Shown here in pieces: positions 58,029 to 64,000 of a DNA stretch of 64,000 nt. Position 1 is the first letter of the stretch. Each line of letters starts with the position of its first letter. The position numbers and the translations under genes were made by a program. Below the pieces are notes generated by a model. It was not told the origin of the DNA. It saw only the letters and a program-made list of their open reading frames with translations, and did not search any database. The stretch is from Polyangiaceae bacterium (lineage in GTDB: Bacteria > Myxococcota_A > Polyangia > Polyangiales > Polyangiaceae): NCBI GenBank assembly GCA_016715885.1, contig JADJXL010000003.1, positions 1 to 64,000 of the forward strand, in the 5' to 3' direction.

Positions 58029-58048
58029 CAAAGCATCATGATGCTTTG
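58029..58048. promoter_or_regulatory. Perfect 20-bp palindrome before the oxygenase start
   Basis: CAAAGCATCATGATGCTTTG is a perfect palindrome one base before the ATG at 58050. It is in the 213-bp region between the divergent oxygenase gene and the aminotransferase-like operon. Likely an operator for a dimeric repressor; it could also fold over the ribosome-binding region, where no normal RBS is seen. Confidence 0.6.
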
Positions 58049-58049
58049 C

Positions 58050-58646
58050 ATGAACACGATCACCAAACAACTTCTCTCGAACGACAAAGAACTGTTCACC
58101 CTCGCACATGCTCTCTCGCCCACAGAATGCGCCCGAATGATTGCGTGGGCTGAATCACACGGATTTCACGAGGCACCCGTGACCGTGGGTGTGAATCGAT
58201 TCATGATGATTCCGGATCTGCGGAACAACACGCGGGTCATGATCGACGACCCCGATTTGGCCGAAGCGCTTTGGCCTCGGATCGAACCATTCGTGCCGGC
58301 GCGAATGGGAGCGTATTCGCCGGTAGGGCTGAACGAACGATTTCGGTATTATCGATACGAGCCGGGCCAGCAATTCGATTGGCACAGGGACGGTGCATTC
58401 GTGCGTTCCGACGACGAGCAAAGTTTTCTAACGCTGCTCTTTTACTTGAACGACGATTGCGAAGGAGGAACGACCGATTTCATGTTCGTCGCGGACGACG
58501 AGATTCACGTGGTGCCTCAAATGGGTATGGGCCTCGTTTTCTCGCACCCATTTTATCATCGAGGCGCACCGGTGCGCGCCGGCAAAAAATACGTATTGCG
58601 GACGGACGTCATGTACCGGCGTGTCATTTCGCCATATGCGAGCTAG
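58050..58646 (+). CDS. Prolyl-4-hydroxylase-like Fe(II)/2-oxoglutarate oxygenase
   Basis: A 198-aa protein with the double-stranded beta-helix oxygenase site: iron ligands H112 and D114 (DWHRDGAF) and H170 (FYHRGAP), and 2-oxoglutarate-binding K179/K180 region GKKYVLRTD. The FYLNDDCEGGTTDF stretch is usual for bacterial P4H-like enzymes. The start is uncertain: ATG 58050, 58041 or 58038, all within or next to the palindrome. Divergent from the aminotransferase-like operon, so it may belong to the same pathway. Confidence 0.9.
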   Translation: MNTITKQLLSNDKELFTLAHALSPTECARMIAWAESHGFHEAPVTVGVNRFMMIPDLRNNTRVMIDDPDLAEALWPRIEPFVPARMGAYSPVGLNERFRYYRYEPGQQFDWHRDGAFVRSDDEQSFLTLLFYLNDDCEGGTTDFMFVADDEIHVVPQMGMGLVFSHPFYHRGAPVRAGKKYVLRTDVMYRRVISPYAS

Positions 58647-58665
58647 CCCGCGTGCCGAATTGCTG

Positions 58666-59076
58666 CTATCGATTGCGACCCGTCGACACTTCTTCGACGG
58701 CTCCCGGAGCCGCTCGCTTCGCCACCCGCGGAGGACGCCGCGCCGGAGCTGCCGTATCGCCAGCGGGCTCCTCGACGACCCATTCGCCCGCGCCCCAATC
58801 GAGTTCTCGTGCCTGGTCTTCCGCCGCACGCGTGCACGCATCTCGAAGCGCCTTCAATGACACAGCATCCATCGCGTTCGGGTCGGGAGCGTTGAGACGC
58901 ATACAAACATCCGACGCTGCCGTGACATACGCCGCAACGCGTGCAGTATGTTGGCGTTCGATGGGTGGAGGTGCGCTAGCATTCACGCGCGCCGCGGGCT
59001 GCTTCGAGCTGGTAACAATGATCACACCAAATGCACCTAGCAGCCCCAACGCGAGCCAGTGTTTGAGCGATTGCAT
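58666..59076 (-). CDS. Small secreted or membrane-anchored hypothetical protein
   Basis: A 136-aa protein. The N-terminal MQSLKHWLALGLLGAFGVII is a signal anchor; the rest is Ala/Pro/Arg-rich with two cysteines (positions about 58 and 80) in a helical central part and a disordered C-terminus. The ATG at 59076 follows GAGGA. No family recognised. Confidence 0.65.
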   Translation of the reverse strand: MQSLKHWLALGLLGAFGVIIVTSSKQPAARVNASAPPPIERQHTARVAAYVTAASDVCMRLNAPDPNAMDAVSLKALRDACTRAAEDQARELDWGAGEWVVEEPAGDTAAPARRPPRVAKRAAPGAVEEVSTGRNR

Positions 59077-59324
59077 GCGTTCCTCGTCCTGTCCACGCGC
59101 CTAACAAAGTTTTGCGTCGACGGACAAGTTTGTTGTCAAGAACGATGACACCCAAGATTTTTGCGTGACGAACCTGCCAACATTCGTAGTACACACCACT
59201 TTATTTTCGACCAATGGACAGCGATGTCATACCCGTCGCTTTCCACGGGCGGCGATAATCGCGAAATTCGCAATCGGCATCATCTTTGCCTTTGGCGAAA
59301 ACAACCAACTTGGAGGTCTTCCCC

Positions 59325-60593
59325 ATGTCGCGCAATCAACTTCTATCGCTCGTTAGCCTCTGTTCGTTGTCGCTGCTCGCTGCTTGTGGTGCCGACTCTT
59401 CTGATGCAGGCGTCGGTTATGGTGGTGGATTCGACAGTGGCGGCGGAGTGCCTTCTGATCAAGGGGGAGGCATTCAAGCGGGAACACTGACCGCGGGCGA
59501 TTGGGACGACAACCTCAATTTCGACATTTACCAAGAATACGTCGCCAAATACAAGGCCGGCGATGCATCTGTTCCCAGCATTCCGACCGAAGATCGCATC
59601 GTCATCAAAGTCGTCTCCGATGCAGGCGATCCCATTTCCAACGCGCTCGTCAAGGTCGCCGGAGCAGACCAAACGTTCCTTACGGCTCCCACGGCATCCG
59701 ATGGCCGCGTTCTGTTTTTCCCGACGCACGACGGAGCAGCTCAGGAAACGGCATTTACGGTAAGCGTCGAACCTCCGCCGGGAGCATCCGGGGTCGATCC
59801 CATTTCGGTTCCTGCGCCCGATTCGGCCACGGATTGGACCATCGTTTTACCTGGCGCACAGAAAAACCTCCCTCGTAACCTCGATCTTGCTTTCGTCATC
59901 GACGCCACCGGCAGCATGGGCGACGAAATGGGATACCTCCAGGTCGAAGTTCAAGGCATTGCCGACCGCATCAAGGCAGAATTCGACGGCGTTTCCATTC
60001 GGTACGGGCTCGTCGTTTACCGCGACATCAACGATCAGTACGTCACGCGCCATTTCGACTTCACACCCGATTTGGCGACGTTCAAGGCCAAGCTCAACGA
60101 GCAATCGGCGGGCGGTGGCGGAGACTTCCCGGAAGCGATGGACGCTGCCATGAAAATCGTTCCAGAATTGTCCTGGAGCACGAACAACGCCGTCCGCATG
60201 AGTTTCCTCATGGCGGATGCTCCGCCGCACAAAGAGAATCGCGCGGCATTTCTCGGAGCGGTCGACGTGATGCGTCCCATGGGCGTAAAATTGTTCCCGA
60301 TCGCGGCCAGCGGTGTCGATTCCGAAGCCGAATTTTTGATGCGTATGGGAGCACAAGCCACGCTCGGCCGCCACTTGTTCCTCACCGACGACTCCGGCGT
60401 CGGCAACTCGCACATGGAGCCCACGATTCCATGTTATCAAGTCCAAAAACTGAACAACCTCGTCTACCGCGTCATTGCGTCGGAATTGAGCGGCTATCGC
60501 ATTCCTGCCGATCCGGCCGAAATCGTGCGATCGGTCGGCAATCCCGAGGAAGGCGTCTGTAAACTCGACGACGGATCGTTCGCGTATCTGTAA
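59325..60593 (+). CDS. vWA-domain lipoprotein
   Basis: A 422-aa lipoprotein (lipobox LLAAC, C21; start ATG 59325 with GGAGG nine bases upstream). A Gly-rich linker is followed by a carboxypeptidase-regulatory-like beta domain (ISNALVKVAGADQTFL, about 100-165). Then comes a von Willebrand A domain with MIDAS FVIDATGSMGDE and SFLMADAPPH. Its layout differs from the other vWA lipoprotein in the window, so the two are not recent duplicates. Role unknown; probably surface-exposed adhesion or sensing. Confidence 0.88.
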   Translation: MSRNQLLSLVSLCSLSLLAACGADSSDAGVGYGGGFDSGGGVPSDQGGGIQAGTLTAGDWDDNLNFDIYQEYVAKYKAGDASVPSIPTEDRIVIKVVSDAGDPISNALVKVAGADQTFLTAPTASDGRVLFFPTHDGAAQETAFTVSVEPPPGASGVDPISVPAPDSATDWTIVLPGAQKNLPRNLDLAFVIDATGSMGDEMGYLQVEVQGIADRIKAEFDGVSIRYGLVVYRDINDQYVTRHFDFTPDLATFKAKLNEQSAGGGGDFPEAMDAAMKIVPELSWSTNNAVRMSFLMADAPPHKENRAAFLGAVDVMRPMGVKLFPIAASGVDSEAEFLMRMGAQATLGRHLFLTDDSGVGNSHMEPTIPCYQVQKLNNLVYRVIASELSGYRIPADPAEIVRSVGNPEEGVCKLDDGSFAYL

Positions 60594-60600
60594 TCGCGCG

Positions 60601-61011
60601 TCAGACGATTTCTTTGCCGAACGGCCACAGCGCGAGAATCGCTAGCTTGAAGTGCGCCACGGCAAACGGAATTCCGATGATCGTGATGGCACACAAAAGC
60701 GCCGAGCCTAGGTGTGCAATCGCAAAGCCCCACCCGAAAACGACGAGCCAAATCACATTGAACAAAAAGCCGAGGCACCCCGAGCCAAGGCTGTCTTTTC
60801 GGTCTTCCACGCGATTATTGAACGGCAGCAAGGCATAACGTCCAAGCCGCCAAGTCGCCACGGCAAATGGAAAACCCACAATCGTGATGGCCAGTGCCGC
60901 TCCCGCCACCAGATACCCCAGAAAAAGCGGAAATCCACCACCGAGCACCACCCACAAGATGTTGCCCAACGTTCCCATCGTGGTCTGCTCGGTCGGTTTG
61001 TTTTCGGCCAT
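60601..61011 (-). CDS. YccF-family inner-membrane protein
   Basis: A 136-aa protein with two copies of the YccF (DUF307) motif. The first half has LWVVLGGGFPLFLGYLVAG, ITIVGFPFAVATWRLGRYAL; the second half has FNVIWLVVFGWGFAIAHLGS, ITIIGIPFAVAHFKLAILAL and WPFG. Four membrane helices are expected. Function unknown in all organisms I know of. It converges with the vWA gene, with only 7 bp between. Confidence 0.92.
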   Translation of the reverse strand: MAENKPTEQTTMGTLGNILWVVLGGGFPLFLGYLVAGAALAITIVGFPFAVATWRLGRYALLPFNNRVEDRKDSLGSGCLGFLFNVIWLVVFGWGFAIAHLGSALLCAITIIGIPFAVAHFKLAILALWPFGKEIV

Positions 61012-61102
61012 GGTTTTGCTCTATTCTCGTAAATTTCCTCATTCCATGAGGAATCAAGGTCACACTCGAGAATTGCTGAACATGCGCACTCGCTCGCCGT
61101 CG

Positions 61103-61669
61103 TCAAGCCCCACCCTTTTTCGAGCCTGAACCGCCTGGCTTGACGCCCGGGGCTGGGTTCCGCGGGACAAACTCGCTGATGTCCGCCGTCGTTTCGAAGG
61201 CTCGTCGCCGGCGCGCCGCAGGCGACAATGGCGGCACAGCCGGCGCAGGCGCGCCGCCCGGCGGCATCGGCGGCGCTGGAATGGTCACTGCACTTCGAGC
61301 ATATTGCGTCGGGACGGAGCCCGAAGGCGCAGGCGCTGGTCTTTCGTCGGGGTCCGGCACATTCGGATCAAGCTTTTCGCCGAGCGATTCGATGCGTGTC
61401 GGCCGCTCGTGAAGCTTGCGTGTCATTGCCCCGAAAGCGTGCGCAAACCGCAAGAAGAGCTCTGGATCTTCGGTCTTCGCGGCCCAATCCAATGCCTCGC
61501 CCCACGCCGCCGCGGCCCTCGCCCAACGGGTCGGACGAATACCGAGGCGCAAAAGCACTTCGTCAGACTGCCATGCCGGAAAAAACTTCCGATATGCCAT
61601 GACCTCGGCAAACCGCTCCACCGTCAACCCCTCGCGGAGCTCGCCACCGACACTCGAATGGGTGGTCAT
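61103..61669 (-). CDS. Hypothetical protein with helical N-terminus and disordered C-terminus
   Basis: A 188-aa soluble protein. Residues 1-95 are helical (LTVERFAEVMAYRKFFPAWQ, RPTRWARAAAAWGEALDWAA). The rest is Pro/Ala/Gly-rich and probably disordered. The ATG at 61669 has AAGGAG seven bases upstream. I do not recognise a characterised family. Confidence 0.75.
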   Translation of the reverse strand: MTTHSSVGGELREGLTVERFAEVMAYRKFFPAWQSDEVLLRLGIRPTRWARAAAAWGEALDWAAKTEDPELFLRFAHAFGAMTRKLHERPTRIESLGEKLDPNVPDPDERPAPAPSGSVPTQYARSAVTIPAPPMPPGGAPAPAVPPLSPAARRRRAFETTADISEFVPRNPAPGVKPGGSGSKKGGA

Positions 61670-61710
61670 GGCATTCTCCTTTCATTCAACTGCCGAGCAC
61701 GAATGTCGCG

Positions 61711-62085
61711 TCAGTTCATGTCGATCGCGTGTTTTTTCAAGTCCGCCAAGTCGCACACTTCGAGCGCTCGTTCATGCGTTGCCGTGAGTACGACGAGCGG
61801 CGCACGCCCCGCAGCCTTCGCTTCCTTCCAGCGCGCAGCGCACAAGCACCACTTGTCGCCCGGTTTCAGGCCCGGAAAACCATATTGCGGCATTGGCGTC
61901 GACAAATCGTTCCCGCGGCTCTTCGAGTACGCCAAAAAGTCCGCCGTCATTACCGCACATACCGTATGAGAACCAACATCTTCGGTTCCCGTATCGCAAC
62001 ATCCGTTGCGGAAAAACCCAGTCATTGGCCGCTGAGAACAAATTGCCAGCGGTCCACCGAGAACATTGCGAGAAGGGGCCTTCAT
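61711..62085 (-). CDS. DUF2237 family protein
   Basis: A 124-aa protein that matches DUF2237 over its full length: RNVLGGPLAICSQRPMTGFF, GCCDTGTEDVGSHTVCAVMT, RGNDLSTPMP, YGFPGLKPGDKWCLCAARW, ATHERALEV. Conserved Cys residues suggest a metal or cofactor site; function unknown. The start is ATG 62085; longer in-frame readings upstream are not protein-like. Confidence 0.92.
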   Translation of the reverse strand: MKAPSRNVLGGPLAICSQRPMTGFFRNGCCDTGTEDVGSHTVCAVMTADFLAYSKSRGNDLSTPMPQYGFPGLKPGDKWCLCAARWKEAKAAGRAPLVVLTATHERALEVCDLADLKKHAIDMN

Positions 62086-62259
62086 GTCACGCTCCAACCG
62101 TCGCATACCACAGTTTTCTCCGTGCGCGCTGAAAATAAAAGTGACGTTTCGTAATGTCCTCCGTGAACTCGAGGATGACACGGAAAAGTTCCTTGCACAT
62201 GATGTGCTGACGTGGGTAAACCTGGCCGTCACGCCCGTCCGCGCGAGAGCGAGAGACTG

Positions 62260-63741
62260 ATGCCAAGTCCAAGTCCAAGTCCAAGTTTGCTGTTGCTGAC
62301 GACGCTCGTTCCGCTCCTCGGCGCCATCGTCATCGTCTTCGTTCCTGCGCGACACGCTCGAATCGTTCCCCGCGTGGCGCTTTTTCATGCGAGTCTCGCG
62401 GCCCTTTTCTCGTGGGGCCTGCTTCCCCGATTCGACCGCACGACCTCGGCGCTGCAATTCATCACTCCATTTCCGTGGTCACCGGATCCGCACGCCTCGG
62501 CGGCGCTTGGAGTCGACGGTTTGTCGTATCCAATGGTGCTGCTCACGACGCTCGTCGTCCTCGTCGCTTTATTGGCATCGCTGCACGTCACGCATCGGGT
62601 GAAGAGTTATTTTGCGTGGTTTTTGTTCCTCGAATTCGCGGTGCTCGGGGTATTTACTTCATTATCCTGGTCACTGTTTTATGTTTTTTGGGAATTGACG
62701 CTCGTGCCGCTGTTCTTCCTGGTCAGCATTTGGGGCGGAAAAAACCGCAGCAGTGCGAGCATGAGTTTCTTTTTGTATACGCTCGCGGGCTCCGTGTTCA
62801 TGCTCGTGGCCATTCTTGCGCTGCATCTGGCGCTTCCCGAGCATAGTTTCGGCATGGAGGAGATGGCGCGTACGAGTGCTGGCATTGGCCAGCCGACGCA
62901 AATTTTGTTATTTTTGGGTTTTTTCGCAGGAATCGCCGTAAAAATCCCGGTATTTCCTCTGCACGGATGGCAGCCGCTCGCGTACGTGGAATCGAAGACG
63001 CCGGTGAGCATGGTGTTTTCGGCGGTGCTCGCCAAAATGGGTGCGTACGGGCTCCTGCGACTCTTCGTGCTCTTGCCCGTAGGCGCGTCGTCGATGGTGC
63101 CGCTCTTGCTTTTATTGGGTTTCGTCAACATTATTTACGGTGCCCTGCTTGCGTTTCGACAAACCGATCTCAAGCTCATGGTGGCGTATGCATCCATGAG
63201 CCACATGGGGTTTGTCTTGATTGGCGTCTCGTCGCTCAACATGGCCGGTATTTCGGGGGCGACGCTGCAGATGTTCACGCATGGCCTCACGAGCAGCGCG
63301 CTCTTTTTGCTCGTGGGCGCGCTCCAGGATCGCACGAGTACGCGCGACGTCCGTGACTTCGGCGGCCTTGCCTCGACGATGCCTCGGTTTTCCGTATTCA
63401 TGTCGCTCGCTTTGCTCGGATCCATGGGACTTCCGGGACTTGCCGGCTTCACGAGCGAGCTGCACACATTGATTGGCACGTTCGAGCGTTATGGTTACTG
63501 GTCGGGCATTGCCACGATCGGTATCCTCATCACGGCCGGCTATTCTTTGCGCGCAATGAGCCGATTATTTTTTGGCCCCTCCAATCCTCGCTGGCAAAAA
63601 CTCGATGACTTGAAGCCGCACGAGATATTCGCCGCTCTGCCTCTCGCACTCCTCATCATTCTCGTCGGTGTCATGCCGCGAACGGCCATCGACCTCGTCG
63701 CCGCCACGGTCTCGCACATGGCGACGCTTTTTCCTGGGTGA
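62260..63741 (+). CDS. dabB: DabB-like proton-conducting membrane subunit (NuoM/NuoL family)
   Basis: A 493-aa polytopic protein of the Complex I proton-channel family (PF00361): FYVFWELTLVPLFFLVSIWG with the conserved Glu, AVKIPVFPLHGWQPLAYVES with the conserved Lys, and LKLMVAYASMSHMGFVLIG. On its own it would be annotated NuoM. No other nuo gene is adjacent; instead it is followed after 5 bp by a DabA gene. It is therefore best read as DabB, which in DAB systems couples ion flow to CO2 hydration. ATG 62260 is preferred to 62212. Confidence 0.85.
   Translation: MPSPSPSPSLLLLTTLVPLLGAIVIVFVPARHARIVPRVALFHASLAALFSWGLLPRFDRTTSALQFITPFPWSPDPHASAALGVDGLSYPMVLLTTLVVLVALLASLHVTHRVKSYFAWFLFLEFAVLGVFTSLSWSLFYVFWELTLVPLFFLVSIWGGKNRSSASMSFFLYTLAGSVFMLVAILALHLALPEHSFGMEEMARTSAGIGQPTQILLFLGFFAGIAVKIPVFPLHGWQPLAYVESKTPVSMVFSAVLAKMGAYGLLRLFVLLPVGASSMVPLLLLLGFVNIIYGALLAFRQTDLKLMVAYASMSHMGFVLIGVSSLNMAGISGATLQMFTHGLTSSALFLLVGALQDRTSTRDVRDFGGLASTMPRFSVFMSLALLGSMGLPGLAGFTSELHTLIGTFERYGYWSGIATIGILITAGYSLRAMSRLFFGPSNPRWQKLDDLKPHEIFAALPLALLIILVGVMPRTAIDLVAATVSHMATLFPG
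62263..62286 (+). repeat. Hexanucleotide repeat at the 5' end of dabB
   Basis: Four tandem CCAAGT units directly after the start ATG encode Pro-Ser repeats. Slippage by one unit would keep the frame, so it would change only the N-terminal length. Confidence 0.8.
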
Positions 63742-63746
63742 TCGAC

Positions 63747-64000
63747 ATGGAAGACAACATCACCATGGAAATGCGAAAACACCTCGAACACGTCATCGAG
63801 GAAGTCGCCCACGTATTGCCCAGCCAAGGCCCCATCGATACCTTCATTCATCACAATACGCTCCACGGATTCGAACACTTTCCGTTCGAACGAGCCGTCG
63901 TGGAAGCGGAGCGCATTTTCGGCGCACGGGGCTACTTGCCCATCGAAGACTATCTCCGATTCTACGCCACCGGAAGAATCACTCGCCGAGACATCGAACG
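63747..64000 (+). CDS. dabA: DabA inorganic-carbon transporter subunit, N-terminal part (cut by window end)
   Basis: The first 84 residues of a DUF2309/DabA protein: GPIDTFIHHNTLHGFEHFPF followed by ERIFGARGYLPIEDYLRFYA. This opening is highly characteristic. The full protein is usually 800-1100 aa and contains a carbonic-anhydrase-like zinc site, which lies beyond the window. With DabB it forms a vectorial CO2-hydration complex that accumulates bicarbonate. ATG 63747 is 5 bp after the dabB stop. Confidence 0.92.
   Translation, partial: MEDNITMEMRKHLEHVIEEVAHVLPSQGPIDTFIHHNTLHGFEHFPFERAVVEAERIFGARGYLPIEDYLRFYATGRITRRDIE

Noticed and set aside
62212..63741. Call as NuoM of respiratory Complex I
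   Set aside because: No nuo genes adjoin, and DabA begins 5 bp downstream; DabB is the better reading.
1..64000. tRNA, rRNA or intact transposase genes
   Set aside because: Looked for conserved tRNA arms, rRNA cores and DDE/Y1 transposase motifs; none seen by eye.

Overview
The window looks like chromosome of a Polyangium/Sorangium-type myxobacterium (order Polyangiales). Base composition is high in G+C. It carries many lipoproteins with lipoboxes, vWA lipoproteins, an AgmX/PglI-type C-terminal domain protein, a Cys-repeat/EGF/RCC1 surface protein, an HTH-NB-ARC-TPR protein and a DabA/DabB pair. The assignment is by gene content only; no rRNA or tRNA gene was seen.

Left edge (1-1595): gene debris. 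A TlpA-like thioredoxin lipoprotein is broken by two single-base insertions. It is followed by a 73-bp-period direct repeat, a REP-like hairpin and a frameshifted, unrecognised coding remnant.

CRISPR-Cas region (1596-18401): 63 repeats of 37 bp plus one partial repeat, read on the minus strand. Next come a leader of about 520 bp, cas2 and a cas4-cas1 fusion (minus strand). A truncated Rpn-type nuclease/transposase remnant and a small-protein/HNH-endonuclease pair separate these from a plus-strand effector operon cas8b-cas7-cas5-cas3. After an unrelated antisense gene comes a detached cas6. The effector genes and the 8-nt repeat 3' end (ATTGAGAC) fit type I-B. The fused Cas4-Cas1 is the form better known from types I-G and V-B.

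18543-25745: a 1294-aa lipoprotein (nine Cys-rich repeats, EGF domains, seven RCC1-like repeats) ending in a strong terminator, then a three-gene operon of lipoprotein, TPM-domain membrane protein and duplicated Tim44-like/zinc-ribbon protein. 26049-27954 is an overlapping HipA-like kinase plus partner pair of lower G+C.

28015-47759: papain-like protease with an acidic tail, AgmX-like lipoprotein, 1678-aa polytopic membrane protein, vWA lipoprotein behind a possible sigma-54 promoter, SulP transporter, beta-propeller/phosphoesterase lipoprotein, a small membrane protein, HCCA isomerase-like protein, multicopper oxidase with a divergent LysR regulator, and a JmjC/cupin oxygenase.

47882-64000: a 119-bp long-inverted-repeat element, a lipoprotein plus a TonB-domain-fused outer-membrane receptor, HTH-NB-ARC-TPR STAND protein, and a compact minus-strand operon (aminotransferase-fold protein lacking the PLP lysine, fatty-acid desaturase, methyltransferase) divergent from a prolyl-4-hydroxylase-like oxygenase with a perfect 20-bp palindrome just before its start. 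Small genes, a vWA lipoprotein, YccF and DUF2237 follow. The window ends inside a DabB-DabA inorganic-carbon uptake operon.
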